Origin: an uncultured Chlorobiaceae bacterium
GTDB taxonomy: Bacteria > Bacteroidota > Chlorobiia > Chlorobiales > Chlorobiaceae
Direction: 5' to 3'
Assembly (NCBI GenBank): GCA_903940125.1
Contig: CAJAJL010000077.1
Coordinates: 1 to 64,000, forward strand
Length of the DNA: 64,000 nt
Numbering within the stretch: position 1 is the stretch's first letter; every line of letters starts with the position of its first letter. Shown piece after piece: positions 6,353 to 18,114 of this stretch. Position numbers and translations under genes: made by a program. The notes beneath the pieces are model-generated. The model saw nothing but the letters and a program-made list of their open reading frames with translations. It ran no database searches and was not told the DNA's origin.

Positions 6353-9153
6353 GCAATAATCAACTCGCACTCTTTCTGACTGCCGATCCGGAAAAAAAAA
6401 TCGAAGTGAACACACCGCAACTTGAAAAGCCTGCCCTTTTTCTGCTTGATGGGATGGCTATGATCTACCGCTCCTTTTTTGCCTTGCAACGAGCAGGCAT
6501 GACCAGCCGGGAGGGAATGCCTACAGGCGCGATCTACGGATTTGCATCAGCACTCTTTAAAATCTTTGAAACCTATAAACCGCACTATCTGGCGGCTGTT
6601 TTTGACAGTAAAGAAAAAACTTTTCGCCACGATATCTATCCCGCTTATAAAGCCAATCGTCAGACTCCGCCGGAAGATCTGATCATACAGCTTGATGCCG
6701 TGTTTGAACTGCTTGAGGCTCTTGATATCCCACTTGTCAAAGCCTCCGGTTATGAGGCTGACGATCTTATTGGAACTGCTGCCCGAAAATTCGAAGAGAC
6801 TTGCCAGGTTTATATTGTCACTCCGGACAAGGATCTTGCACAGCTGGTACATGACGGAGTAAAAATCCTCAGGCCCGGTAAAAACCAGAATGAGCTTGAA
6901 CTGCTCGGGCAAAAAGAGATCATTGAACAATTCGGAGTAGTACCTGAACTGTTCATCCAGTTTCTGACGCTGACCGGCGACACCTCAGACAACATTCCGG
7001 GAGCGAAAGGGATTGGACCTAAAACGGCTTCCTCCCTGTTGGGTAAATACGGATCCCTCAAGAACATCTATACGCATCTTGACGAGATTTCCCCAAAAAA
7101 CCGCCAGAGCCTCGAAGAGTTTCAACCGAAACTCGATCTGATAACCAAGCTGGTTACCATCCGTACCGATCTGCAGATTGATGTTACCCTTAAAGAACTT
7201 GAGTGTGGAGAACCGGACCGGACCAAACTTTTACCTTTGCTGCAAAAGTTCGGGCTCAAGACCATTATATCCAGACTCCCGGTTGTGTTCAATGATTATG
7301 CACAACCAACCGATCCTCCGGAAAACAAAGAGCCTGCACTCCGGTCACCGCAAATCGGTGCCGACTATGCTCTCGTCGATACGTCAGAAAAACTGAATGA
7401 CCTTTTACGCTCACTGAAAAGCGCCAAACGGGTTGCAGTCGATACGGAAACAACAAGTCTGGATACGTTTGAAGCTGAACTGGCCGGAATGTCATTTTCA
7501 ATTGAAGCAGGAAAAGCCCGTTTTATTTTGTTTAATAACGGTGCTCTTCAAAGAGAGAACACCCTTGAGATATTAAGGCCTATCCTTGAAAATCCATCCA
7601 TACTTAAAACCGGGCAAAATCTCAAATACGACATTCTGGTCCTGAAAAAATACGGCATTGAACTCTCGCCTGTGGGTTTTGATACCATGCTGGCCAGCTA
7701 TGTACTCAACCCTGAAGAACAGCACAATCTCGATGATATGGCTGCCCGTCATCTCGGTTACAGGACAACCACCTTTGACGACCTCCTTATCGGAACCGGA
7801 AAAACAAAAGTGAAAATTTTCGACTTAGACCCAATTAAGCTCTCTGACTATGGCTGTCAGGATGCCGATCTGGCCCTTCAGCTTGAAGATGTGTTCCAAA
7901 AAAAACTCGAGGGTGAAACAGAGTTGCGCTGGATATGCGAAAATATAGAATTTCCACTTGTTGCCGTCCTTGCAGCAATGGAGTATGAAGGAATATGCAT
8001 CGACTCCAAAAGTCTTGAACAAGCATCCGAAGCTGCAACAATAGAGCTGGAGAGGCTGACAGAAAAGATTTATGCCGAGGCAGGCACTGTGTTCAATATT
8101 GATTCACCCAAACAGCTTGCACATATACTGTTCAATGTTTTGGCACTGCCGCCAAAAAAAACAACAAAAACGGGCTTTTCGACCAATGTCGAAGTGCTTG
8201 AGGAGCTTGCGCCACTTCACCCCGTTGCAGGTGACCTCCTCGAATACCGTAGTCTACAGAAGCTTAAAACAACCTATATCGACGCTCTGCCTAAGATAGT
8301 AAATCCTCGAACAGGCAGACTGCACACTTCGTTTAACCAGCATATTACTGCAACAGGCAGATTATCCTCTTCAAAACCCAACCTGCAGAACATTCCTATA
8401 CGTACCACGCTCGGAAAAGAAATTCGCAGGGCATTCATACCCTCAGCTCCTGATAAATGGCTGCTCTCCGCAGATTATTCCCAGATTGAGCTACGGATTG
8501 CCGCTGAAATATCAGGCGACCCTCAGCTCCTTGACGCATTCCGCAACCATGAAGATATCCATGCGGCAACCGCAAGAGTGATTTTCGGAACCATGGAGAT
8601 TGACACTGATATGCGGCGCAAAGCGAAAGAGGTGAATTTCGGGGTACTATACGGCATCATGCCTTTCGGCCTTTCAAAGAGACTCAATATTACCCAGAAA
8701 GAAGCGAAAGTTATTATCGACACCTACATTTCAAAATATCCCGGACTGTTCGATGCGCTGCAGAACATTATAGAAGCCGGAAGAAAAAATGGCTATGTGT
8801 CTACTCTTCTTGGAAGACGCCGTTATATCGCTGATCTCAACAGTCGGAATACAAACCTGAAGAAAGCGGCTGAAAGGGCTGCCATGAATACCCCGATCCA
8901 GGGCACAGCTGCCGATATCATTAAATGCGCAATGATCCTCTGCAGTCAGCGCATGCACGATGAGAAAATGAAATCCATCATGCTTCTGCAGGTCCATGAC
9001 GAACTGCTCTTTGAAACAACTGATGAAGAAAAAAAGCCGCTTTCAGTTCTGATTGAAAAAGCAATGATTGATGCTGCAATAATTTGCGGACTAAAAACCG
9101 TACCAGTAGAAGTTGATACCGGTATTGGAAAAAACTGGTTTGAAGCCCACTAA
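6349..9153 (+). CDS. polA: DNA polymerase I
   Basis: 5' nuclease, 3'-5' exonuclease and polymerase motifs (DYSQIELR, RRKAKEVNFGVLYG, QVHDELLFE); overlaps pheA by 4 bp. Confidence 0.97.
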   Translation: MSNNQLALFLTADPEKKIEVNTPQLEKPALFLLDGMAMIYRSFFALQRAGMTSREGMPTGAIYGFASALFKIFETYKPHYLAAVFDSKEKTFRHDIYPAYKANRQTPPEDLIIQLDAVFELLEALDIPLVKASGYEADDLIGTAARKFEETCQVYIVTPDKDLAQLVHDGVKILRPGKNQNELELLGQKEIIEQFGVVPELFIQFLTLTGDTSDNIPGAKGIGPKTASSLLGKYGSLKNIYTHLDEISPKNRQSLEEFQPKLDLITKLVTIRTDLQIDVTLKELECGEPDRTKLLPLLQKFGLKTIISRLPVVFNDYAQPTDPPENKEPALRSPQIGADYALVDTSEKLNDLLRSLKSAKRVAVDTETTSLDTFEAELAGMSFSIEAGKARFILFNNGALQRENTLEILRPILENPSILKTGQNLKYDILVLKKYGIELSPVGFDTMLASYVLNPEEQHNLDDMAARHLGYRTTTFDDLLIGTGKTKVKIFDLDPIKLSDYGCQDADLALQLEDVFQKKLEGETELRWICENIEFPLVAVLAAMEYEGICIDSKSLEQASEAATIELERLTEKIYAEAGTVFNIDSPKQLAHILFNVLALPPKKTTKTGFSTNVEVLEELAPLHPVAGDLLEYRSLQKLKTTYIDALPKIVNPRTGRLHTSFNQHITATGRLSSSKPNLQNIPIRTTLGKEIRRAFIPSAPDKWLLSADYSQIELRIAAEISGDPQLLDAFRNHEDIHAATARVIFGTMEIDTDMRRKAKEVNFGVLYGIMPFGLSKRLNITQKEAKVIIDTYISKYPGLFDALQNIIEAGRKNGYVSTLLGRRRYIADLNSRNTNLKKAAERAAMNTPIQGTAADIIKCAMILCSQRMHDEKMKSIMLLQVHDELLFETTDEEKKPLSVLIEKAMIDAAIICGLKTVPVEVDTGIGKNWFEAH

Positions 9154-9236
9154 TCATTGATTTATAAAAAAAAGTTTATTTATATTTGTCCATCATTCAC
9201 GACTGCCCCTTTTAAGGCAAACTATCCGGATCCTGC

Positions 9237-10019
9237 ATGTCTTCAACAAAAAAGTTCATAAATCTCCCTGAACTCGGAAGAAAAGTGCGGGCATTGCTTA
9301 TTCCTCACCTATCGATAGATAATTTTCTCTTTTCTCTTGCTATCCTCTCCTCACTTTTTTTAGCACCTTACCCTTTGTCTGCTGAAGAAAAACAACCAGT
9401 CGATAGCAATCAGAACAACACCGCCGTCAGTACGACCGAAGGATTACTGGCAAGCACTGAGCAAATGATAGAGCAGCTGATTCAACAGCTTGAACTTCAG
9501 AATGAAAAACCCATTGAAAAAGCTGAGCTCACTGAAAATCCCAACCCGACCTCTTTTTTTTCAAGCATACCCAATATCAGACCTGTCAAGGGATCAATTA
9601 CCAGCAATTTCGGTATCAGGGTACACCCGGTCTATCATGTTCCCCTTTTTCATGCTGGAATCGATTTTTCTGTATCTGAAGGCACAAGAGTGCAATGCAC
9701 AGGTGATGGAATTGTCGCTTATTCAGGCTATGAAAAGGGATATGGGCAAAAAGTCACCATAAACCATGGCTACGGCTATAAAACCATCTATGCCCATCTG
9801 TCAAAATCGCTGGTACGCCAAGGTCAGAAAGTAAAACGCGGTGATGTCATTGCGCTGTCAGGAAATACCGGTGTATCGACCGGGCCGCACATGCACTACG
9901 AAGTACACAAGAACAATGTTATAGTCAATCCGACTGCGTATTTCTTTGATGGAATAAATCCGGATAAGTTCATCACAAGACAAAAACCTGCACCTGACGA
10001 AATAGACAATAACTCTTAA
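9237..10019 (+). CDS. M23-family metallopeptidase (LytM-like)
   Basis: SNFGIRVHPVYHVPLFHAGIDFSV...YAHLSKSLVRQGQKVKRGDVIALSGNTGVSTGPHMHYEV. Confidence 0.93.
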   Translation: MSSTKKFINLPELGRKVRALLIPHLSIDNFLFSLAILSSLFLAPYPLSAEEKQPVDSNQNNTAVSTTEGLLASTEQMIEQLIQQLELQNEKPIEKAELTENPNPTSFFSSIPNIRPVKGSITSNFGIRVHPVYHVPLFHAGIDFSVSEGTRVQCTGDGIVAYSGYEKGYGQKVTINHGYGYKTIYAHLSKSLVRQGQKVKRGDVIALSGNTGVSTGPHMHYEVHKNNVIVNPTAYFFDGINPDKFITRQKPAPDEIDNNS

Positions 10020-10043
10020 CCTGAATAAACCAATCGACGTAGT

Positions 10044-10271
10044 ATGTACTGGAATTTAGACCTTGCCCGTTATATAGCCGACGCACCATGGCCCGTCACA
10101 AAAGATGAACTCATTAATTATGCGAACAGAACAGGAGCACCGCAACAGGTAATCGAAAATCTGACGGATCTTCCTGAAAGTGATGATATGTATGAAAGCC
10201 TTGATGAAATATGGCCTGACTATCCTACTGATGAAGACTTCGGCTACAGTGATGAAGAGCCATTAACATAG
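10044..10271 (+). CDS. DUF2795 domain protein
   Basis: IADAPWPVTKDELINYANRTGAPQQVIENLTDLPE. Confidence 0.8.
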   Translation: MYWNLDLARYIADAPWPVTKDELINYANRTGAPQQVIENLTDLPESDDMYESLDEIWPDYPTDEDFGYSDEEPLT

Positions 10272-10290
10272 GAAAACGGAACTCAGTTCA

Positions 10291-12524
10291 GTGTTTTTTT
10301 TTTACCAACTACCTTCTTCGCCAGAGCAAAAGCTTGTGGTCTTTTAGCTCTTTTTCTGCTCTGTACCATACCGGTATATAGTCAGTCACTCATTACCGTT
10401 GAGAACCAGTCTCCGAAATCACTGTATGCCCGCAAGATCCGCTTTACGGGCAATAAAGCGATAAGCAATGAAGAGCTAAAGCAGGTTATTGCCACCTCTG
10501 AACACACATCATTTCTTGGACTCGGTCTGTTCGGAGGAGCGTTTAAACCCTTCAAGCCAGAGGAGTTTGAAAAAGACCTGGCCCTCATAAAAAAGCTCTA
10601 TACCTATAAGGGTTACTTCTTTGCAAATGTGAATTCCACGATTGCAAAGAAAGGAAACGGTCAAATGGTGGATCTGAACATAATGATCCATGAAAATGAA
10701 CCATCGAAAATTGATTCACTGAAATACGAAGGGCTTGACAAGATATCAAGGGAACTTAAAGCCCATTATCTTGATGAACAACGTCTTAAAACCAGTGATA
10801 TTTTTTCGGTTGAGCGACTGATTGATGAAAGGAATCGCACCATTTCATTTTTCAAAGAAGAGGGTTATGCTTTTTTTCATGAAGACAGTATCCGAATCAA
10901 GGTTGATACTGTTGGAAATCGTGCCGGAATCCTGTTCAGGATAAGTCTTCCCGACCGGCTTACCTATGGACCAGTCCATGCTGTTGTACACAATCCCATA
11001 AAGAGCGACTCAACGTCTGGGGAAAAAACGTTTACAAAGCATAACATCACCGGCAAAATTATTGGGAAACAAAATTTATCCGCTGATCTTATTACATACC
11101 CTGTTGCATTCCGTCCAGGCCAGGTTACCCGCCAGAGTCTCGAACAGCGAACCCTTCAAAATTATGGCATAACCAATATTTTTTCGTCCATCTTTATCAG
11201 TCCTGACTCGGTCCGTTCCGGAGAACTCTACACCACCATACATCTTGAAACCGCACCAAGACACCAGATAGAACCAAAATTACTGGTTGACAACCGTTAC
11301 GGCTCCCTCTTTTTTGCTGGTTCACTTGCATACGAAAACAAAAACCTGCTTGGGGGAGCAGAACAATTCCATACCTCTACTGAGTTCGGCACTCAGGTTG
11401 GCGACCGCAACAGTGTGCTTGAAAACCTGAATCCTGACCAATACACGAAGGTGATTCCCTATGAATTCAATCTAAAAAGCAGCATGAACATGCCGGTTCT
11501 TAAAAAACCGGGCAACTCCTATGCAGTTACAGCCGAATACGCAAGTACCATACAGCCTGTGCTTCTTTCTACCCAGAACGGACTGCTTCGGGGAACCTAC
11601 AGTGCCAGGCTGAGTCCGAAATCACGACTTAATTTTGATTTTTTTGAGTTTGAATTAGTGAAAAATGATTCTCTCAGAGGCTTTAAACAACTTTTCAAAA
11701 CCAGTCTTGCAAAAAATATCGGCATTGACCCATCCAATGAAGCCGCTGTAAAAACAGGATTGGACAGCCTGCTTAAAACCCATTTTGACCAGACCTTCAG
11801 GCTTCGTTACAACTACACAAACCGTCAAACTGTTCTGCCGGCAAAAACCATCTGGAACATAGACCTTCTCCTTGAAGAGTGCGGAACGATACCCTGGCTG
11901 ATCGACAAATATATTGACAGAAAAAATTACATCGGATTCACCAGCCAGGATCCCCAGATATTCGGGACAACATATACCCAGTATATCAAAATTGCTCCGG
12001 GAGTGAGCTTTATTGAAAACATTTCACCACAAAACCAAATTGCCGGAAGAATGGACGTTGGATGGATGGAACCATGGGGAAAAGCTGAAACAACCCCTCA
12101 AGAACGACGTTTTTATGCCGGCGGGGCAAACAGTCTGAGGGGATGGCTTTTCAACACCCTTGGACCCGACAACAGTCCAAGCAACGCTGCAGCAAATTTC
12201 GGAGCTGACATCAAACTTGAACTTAATCTTGAATACCGTCTTAAATTTTTCAAGCTCTTCCGTCAATCTTCCGGAATAACTCTCTTTTCCGATATGGGAA
12301 ATATATGGGACAGAACCGGTCCATATGCGTTTACCCTTAAATCCATGGTCAATAATTACGCCCTTGATGCGGGTATTGGCCTGAGGATAGGATCTCCTAT
12401 AGGACCTTTCCGTTTTGATTTTGCCTATAAACTGCGTGATCCAACTGAAACTGAAGCCTGGCGGATTTCGACATGGAAACTTAAAGACTTTACCTTCAAT
12501 TTTGGAATTGGTGAAGCTTTTTAA
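10291..12524 (+). CDS. Omp85/BamA-TamA family outer membrane protein; start codon uncertain (apparent frame break at T10 tract 10294-10303)
   Basis: The open frame from 10272 encodes a signal-peptide-like sequence and POTRA (ARKIRFTGNKAISNEELKQVI...). The track begins it at a GTG at 10629. C-terminal beta-barrel with RRFYAGGANSLRGW and GIGLRIGSPIGPFRFDFAYKL. Confidence 0.85.
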
Positions 12525-12570
12525 TTATTTGGCGAGGTTAATCTTTTTTCACGATTAAGGACGTATTATC

Positions 12571-13236
12571 ATGCATGCACCATCAACGCTTCTGGCACCT
12601 TCCATTTTATCCGCCGACTTCACTAACCTCAAGCGCTCGATAGAGATAGCCGAAAACGCGGGAGCAGACTGGATACACTGCGATATTATGGACGGAAACT
12701 TTGTCCCCAACATCACTTTCGGGCCATTCATTGTTCAAGCGATTGCAGCATGCACATCTCTTATTATCGACACTCATCTGATGATTGCTGCTCCAGACCG
12801 TTTCATAGAGGATTTTGTCAAAGCAGGTTCTCACCAGATCACTGTTCATCAGGAAGCCTGCCCGCATCTTCACCGTACGATTCAGTTCATCAAAAGCCTG
12901 GGCGTCAAAGCAGGTGTCTCAATCAATCCGGCGACACCGGTCTCGACACTCGAGTCCATTCTCCCGGATCTCGATCTGGTTCTTCTGATGTCAGTTAATC
13001 CCGGATTCGGAGGACAGAAGTTTATCCCCTCATCGATTGGAAAAATTCAACAGCTCCACAAGATGCGCACGCAGTTGAATCCAAACATGATCATCGCCAT
13101 TGACGGCGGCATAACGGAAGATAATGCTCAGGCTGTTGTTTCGGCAGGCGCCGATGCCTTGATTGCCGGTACGGCATTTTTCAAATCGGATAATCCGTTA
13201 AAAAGTGCATCTGCAATAAAGGCTATGACCAGATAA
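12571..13236 (+). CDS. rpe: Ribulose-phosphate 3-epimerase
   Basis: [13 protein letters not shown]...[19 protein letters not shown]...[13 protein letters not shown]. Confidence 0.97.
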   Translation: MHAPSTLLAPSILSADFTNLKRSIEIAENAGADWIHCDIMDGNFVPNITFGPFIVQAIAACTSLIIDTHLMIAAPDRFIEDFVKAGSHQITVHQEACPHLHRTIQFIKSLGVKAGVSINPATPVSTLESILPDLDLVLLMSVNPGFGGQKFIPSSIGKIQQLHKMRTQLNPNMIIAIDGGITEDNAQAVVSAGADALIAGTAFFKSDNPLKSASAIKAMTR

Positions 13237-14002
13237 TATCACGAAGTTCAGCACTTGTATGCAGCCCTTCTCCTATCAGCACGGCATCAAACGATGCCTG
13301 CCTGATAAGAGCAATATCAGCAGCGGTTTTCATGCCGCTTTCCGCAACAGCAACAACCTCGGAAGGAATAAATGGCCGAAGCTTAATTGATGTCTCCAGC
13401 TTGAGGGAAAAGTCATTCAGATCCCTGTTGTTGACTCCGATCATCAGAGCACCTTTTTCAAGAGCTCTGTCAAGCTCTTTACGGTCATGCACTTCTACAA
13501 GAACATGAAGACCTATGCTCAGCGCCAACTGAAGATAATCGCCAAACTGGCACGGATCAAGCGCAGCTACGATAAGCAGAACAGCATCCGCTCCGATCAG
13601 GCGGGATTGAAAAATCTGGGATTCATCAATAATGAAATCCTTGCGAAGTACAGGCAGGGAGAAAGAACGGCTGACTATCTGAAGATAGTCGTTGGAACCC
13701 TGAAAAAAATTGCGATCAGTCAACACGGAATACGCTGCAGCACCAAGTTCTCCATATCGCCGGGCAATGGCCACAGGATCAAAATCTTTGACAATAAGGC
13801 CACGGGAAGGTGATGCTTTTTTGATTTCGGCAATCAGCTTTAATCCTCCATCTCTGCTCCTGAGTGCTCCTGTAAAATCGCGGGTCGAAACAAGAGAGCC
13901 CTGTCGTTCAACATACTGAAGTGAGGGTTTCTCTTTTTTCAGTTCCTGTATTTCGCGCTGTTTTTCCTCTAATATCCTGGTGAGATAGGTCATAACATTC
14001 AT
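13223..14002 (-). CDS. trpC: Indole-3-glycerol phosphate synthase
   Basis: [15 protein letters not shown]...[27 protein letters not shown]...GVNNRDL. Confidence 0.97.
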   Translation of the reverse strand: MNVMTYLTRILEEKQREIQELKKEKPSLQYVERQGSLVSTRDFTGALRSRDGGLKLIAEIKKASPSRGLIVKDFDPVAIARRYGELGAAAYSVLTDRNFFQGSNDYLQIVSRSFSLPVLRKDFIIDESQIFQSRLIGADAVLLIVAALDPCQFGDYLQLALSIGLHVLVEVHDRKELDRALEKGALMIGVNNRDLNDFSLKLETSIKLRPFIPSEVVAVAESGMKTAADIALIRQASFDAVLIGEGLHTSAELRDIIWS

Positions 14003-15477
14003 TCAGCTGCAGCCAATTCCCTGAGATCACTTTCAAGCTCAACAATCTGGCAGATATTATCCAGAAACCAGGGGTCTATACCTGTAGACTTATGAACCTC
14101 TTCAATGGTTGCACCGGCCTGGAAGGCATAACGAAGATAAAATATCCGGTCAGCTTTCGGTATCTTGATTTTTTCAAGAATATCCTCTTTTGCAAACTTT
14201 TTCTGCTGCTGTGTCATATCAAGCACATTCATGATATCCTTACCGTCTGACCCGAGTCCGGCACGACCGATTTCAAGACCACGAAGCGACTTTTGCAGAG
14301 CTTCTCTGAAATTTCTTCCAAAAGCCATCACCTCGCCAACGGACTTCATCTGAACACCGAGCCGGGCATCAACATTCTTGAACTTCTCAAAATCCCAGCG
14401 GGGAATTTTGACGACACAGTAATCAATTGCGGGTTCAAAACTAGCCGGAGTAGTTTTTGTTATATCATTAAGAATCTCGTCCAGAGTATACCCAACCGCA
14501 AGTTTTGCAGCAACCTTAGCAATTGGAAAACCGGTTGCCTTTGAAGCCAGAGCTGAACTCCGTGATACACGGGGATTCATCTCAATCACCACAATACGGC
14601 CGTTCACTGGATTAATAGCAAACTGGATATTGCTGCCGCCGGTCTCGACACCGATCTCCCTGATAATCCTTATTGATGCATCCCTGAGTTCCTGATACTG
14701 GCGGTCCGTGAGCGTCTGGGCCGGAGCAACGGTAATACTGTCGCCGGTATGCACACCCATTGGATCAAAATTCTCAATAGAGCAGACGATAATCACATTA
14801 TCCGCCAAATCGCGAATAACCTCAAGCTCAAACTCTTTCCATCCAATCAAACACTCCTCAACAAGCACTTCGCTGATAGGACTTTCGGCAAGTCCCCGGC
14901 GCACCGCTTCATAATAGTCAGCTTTTGTCTCTGCAAACCCGCCGCCGGTCCCGCCAAGCGTAAAAGACGGACGGATCACAATTGGAAGACCAATCTCGTC
15001 TAGCGCTTCTTTCGCCTCTTTTTCGTTGCGGACAAAAAAACCTTTGGCCATTTCAAGACCGATTTTTTTCATCGCTGTGCTGAAAAACTCACGATTTTCA
15101 GCTTTTCTGATCGCACGAAGCTTAGCTCCGATCAGTTCAACTCCGTTACGTTCAAGAATTCCAGATTCAGCAAGACTTACAGCAATATTCAGAGCAGTCT
15201 GGCCACCCATAGTCGGCAGCAAAGCATCAGGTTTTTCACGTTCTATAATTTTCTGTACGTATTCCGGTGTAATCGGTTCGATATAGGTTGCATCAGCCAA
15301 CTCTATGTCAGTCATGATGGTTGCCGGATTGCTGTTCACCAGCACAACACGGTATCCATCTTCCTTAAGAGCGCGGCACGCCTGAGTACCGGAATAATCA
15401 AACTCACAGGCCTGACCGATCACTATAGGACCGGCACCAATCACTAAAATCGACTTTATATCTTCCCGCTTTGGCAC
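13999..15477 (-). CDS. carB: Carbamoyl-phosphate synthase large chain, N-terminal half only
   Basis: [48 protein letters not shown]...; 492 aa against ~1070 for full-length CarB; ATGA overlap with trpC. Confidence 0.93.
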   Translation of the reverse strand: MPKREDIKSILVIGAGPIVIGQACEFDYSGTQACRALKEDGYRVVLVNSNPATIMTDIELADATYIEPITPEYVQKIIEREKPDALLPTMGGQTALNIAVSLAESGILERNGVELIGAKLRAIRKAENREFFSTAMKKIGLEMAKGFFVRNEKEAKEALDEIGLPIVIRPSFTLGGTGGGFAETKADYYEAVRRGLAESPISEVLVEECLIGWKEFELEVIRDLADNVIIVCSIENFDPMGVHTGDSITVAPAQTLTDRQYQELRDASIRIIREIGVETGGSNIQFAINPVNGRIVVIEMNPRVSRSSALASKATGFPIAKVAAKLAVGYTLDEILNDITKTTPASFEPAIDYCVVKIPRWDFEKFKNVDARLGVQMKSVGEVMAFGRNFREALQKSLRGLEIGRAGLGSDGKDIMNVLDMTQQQKKFAKEDILEKIKIPKADRIFYLRYAFQAGATIEEVHKSTGIDPWFLDNICQIVELESDLRELAAAE

Positions 15478-15566
15478 GTTAATTCCCGTGTTTAATACTT
15501 GCTGAGCTTTAAAAAAAAGTAATGTACAAAATAATTATAGAGTTTATGTTCCACAACCGGACCAAA

Positions 15567-15998
15567 CTACTCAACCACTCGAATCTGTTCCTGGTGGAAC
15601 CCTCCCGAATCCCGCCTCAACCAGGCCGTCACCTCTTTTGGCTGTGCATTCACCAGTGAAATAATCAGCAGCGTATGACCGGCCCTGGCAAAATCAACAT
15701 CGTGAAGCGATGGAATAGCGGGAGAATTAATATGTGAATGATAGGAACCTATAATTTCGTATCCGATTCTTCCGGCTTCCCGCTCCACATCAAGGAACTC
15801 TTTGTGGGAGATCTCAAACCCATGTTCCTTTCCATGATAGAGACAATTCCTGCAAGGGGCAACCTCGTATACTATATTTTCAACATTCCCCCTGTGATCA
15901 ACACTTTTTTTCCCGACAAGCAGCCCGCAACATTCATATGGCAACTCCCGAAAAGCCTGTTCCTGAATAATCTCAAATTTTCGGCGGAATAGTTTCAT
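15567..15998 (-). CDS. Mov34/MPN/PAD-1 (JAB1) family M67 metallopeptidase
   Basis: E(x)PYECCGLLVG...GSYHSHINSPAIPSLHDVDFA JAMM motif. Confidence 0.85.
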   Translation of the reverse strand: MKLFRRKFEIIQEQAFRELPYECCGLLVGKKSVDHRGNVENIVYEVAPCRNCLYHGKEHGFEISHKEFLDVEREAGRIGYEIIGSYHSHINSPAIPSLHDVDFARAGHTLLIISLVNAQPKEVTAWLRRDSGGFHQEQIRVVE

Positions 15999-16020
15999 TG
16001 AACAACCAGTAACTGAAAAA

Positions 16021-17310
16021 TTAAAGTGCCTTGGCTCCTATATCTGTTCTGTAATACGCTCCTTCAAAACCAATTTTTTTCACTGCAAGATATGCAAGAT
16101 CAATACTTTCTTTGAGGTTTTCACCAAGAGCGGTAACGGAAAAAACCCTTCCGCCGGCTGTCGTAAGTCTTCCTTCTTTACAGGATGTTCCGGCATGAAA
16201 CACCAGACAATTGTCCATCTCAGCAACCTCTTCAGCAATGGTGATCTCCCTGCCGGTTTCATAATGATCAGGATAACCGCCGGAAGCGATAACAACTGTT
16301 GCCGCTGATTTCCGGTGCATCTCAAAAGGCACCTCACCAAGTGTTCCATCAACACTTGCCTGAAGGGCTGCAATAAAATCACTTTTTACAAGAGGTAGAA
16401 CAACCTGGGTCTCAGGATCGCCAAGACGCGCATTATACTCAACCACGGAAGGCTCACCTTTGTCAATCATCAAACCGACATACAAAAAACCGGTATAAGG
16501 ATAACCTTCGTCTCTCATGCCCTTAAGCGTAGGTCGAATAATCCGCTCCTCAACCTTCTGCAGTACCTCGGGAGTCACTAAAGGGGCTGGCGCATAGGCG
16601 CCCATGCCACCGGTATTTTTACCGGTATCGCCATTGCCGATACGTTTATGATCCTGAGCCGGGAGAAAAAGCCGGTAGCAGGTACCATCCGTCAGGACAA
16701 AAACACTCGCCTCCTGACCCTGCAGAAAATCCTCAATGACCACTTCATCGGCTGCATCGCCAAAAATACGATCTTCGAACAACTCTCTGATTGCTTTCAG
16801 CGCCTCCTGCCTGTCGAGAGCAATGAAAACACCTTTACCTGCGCATAAACCGCTTGCCTTGATCACCTGAGGATATAAGGTCTCCGGCAACTCGAAACAG
16901 CTCGCTGCTGAATGAAAATCCCGAAAAACATGATAACCGGCAGTCGGAATACTATGACGCTGCATGAATTCCTTGGAAAATACCTTGCTCGACTCGAGCC
17001 GGGCTGCAGCCTGTGTGGGACCGACAACATGCCGGCCGGCGCTGCGGAAAAGATCCACAATGCCAAGCTCAAGCGGCTGCTCAGAACCGATAATGGTCAA
17101 ATCAACATTATTATCGCGAGCAAATGCAAGCAGTTCATCAATCGCGACGGCTTTAAGTGGAACATTTCTAACCTTTCCTCCCATCAGAGCAGTCCCTCCA
17201 TTACCCGGCGCGACAAAAACAACCTCGACACGGTCACTCTCTGCTGCAGCCCAGGCAAGGGCATGCTCCCTCGCACCGCTTCCAATAATCAATACATTCA
17301 TAGCTTTCAA
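16021..17310 (-). CDS. purD: Phosphoribosylamine-glycine ligase
   Basis: MNVLIIGSGAREHALAW...QDHKRIGNGDTGKNTGGMGAYAPAP. Confidence 0.97.
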   Translation of the reverse strand: MKAMNVLIIGSGAREHALAWAAAESDRVEVVFVAPGNGGTALMGGKVRNVPLKAVAIDELLAFARDNNVDLTIIGSEQPLELGIVDLFRSAGRHVVGPTQAAARLESSKVFSKEFMQRHSIPTAGYHVFRDFHSAASCFELPETLYPQVIKASGLCAGKGVFIALDRQEALKAIRELFEDRIFGDAADEVVIEDFLQGQEASVFVLTDGTCYRLFLPAQDHKRIGNGDTGKNTGGMGAYAPAPLVTPEVLQKVEERIIRPTLKGMRDEGYPYTGFLYVGLMIDKGEPSVVEYNARLGDPETQVVLPLVKSDFIAALQASVDGTLGEVPFEMHRKSAATVVIASGGYPDHYETGREITIAEEVAEMDNCLVFHAGTSCKEGRLTTAGGRVFSVTALGENLKESIDLAYLAVKKIGFEGAYYRTDIGAKAL

Positions 17311-17496
17311 TGCAGGGACTTGCCGTATTTCAACCTTTTAACCCTTATGGGCCTGTGGTTTTTCGGCATGGTTTATTAAATTACTCCCATCTTTGCGGCT
17401 GACAGCTCCTATATAAATCAAGAGGACTAAAATAAACAATAAAAAAATTATTCCTTTACCACAGGCCTCCTCTACCGGCAAATATCAAATACCTCT

Positions 17497-18114
17497 ATGG
17501 CCATTTCACCCCTGATTTCACGCCATATCCTTCCCTTTACCTTGAAGCTTCTCTATGCAAGCCTCCGGATATCAGTAACTCCTCAGTCGTGGACAATGAA
17601 GCATTCCGATAAAGGAATGATCTTCACCTTCTGGCACGGAAAAATGGTTACCGGCTGGCTTCTAGCCCGGGCACTCTTTCCTGAAAAAACAATAGCCGCA
17701 GTGGTCAGCCGTTCCGAAGACGGACGCACCCTTTCGGATACCCTTGAGCAGCTTGACTTCACCCTTATCAGAGGTTCAAGCTCCAGAGGAGGCGATGAGG
17801 TAAAGCATGCCATGCAGGAGGCACTACAGCGGGCGAGTATTATCGTCCTTACTCCTGACGGGCCAAGAGGACCAGTCTTCCAGTTCAAATACGGCACTTT
17901 AAGGATAGCCTCAAGTAACAGTTATCCACTCATTTTTGCTGAAATCATCTACGAAAAAGCCTGGAAACTTAACAGCTGGGACCAGTTTGAAATCCCCAAG
18001 CCCTTCAGCAAAACGGCAATAACCCTTCACCGTTTTGATCTGCCTGAATTTGAAAGTGAAGAAGAACTTCGCATCTATACAGCAACTCTTTCCAACCGTC
18101 TTGGTCATGAATAA
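17497..18114 (+). CDS. DUF374 lysophospholipid acyltransferase family protein
   Basis: FTFWHGKMVTGWLLA...TLIRGSSSRGG...LTPDGPRGPVFQFKYG. Confidence 0.85.
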   Translation: MAISPLISRHILPFTLKLLYASLRISVTPQSWTMKHSDKGMIFTFWHGKMVTGWLLARALFPEKTIAAVVSRSEDGRTLSDTLEQLDFTLIRGSSSRGGDEVKHAMQEALQRASIIVLTPDGPRGPVFQFKYGTLRIASSNSYPLIFAEIIYEKAWKLNSWDQFEIPKPFSKTAITLHRFDLPEFESEEELRIYTATLSNRLGHE

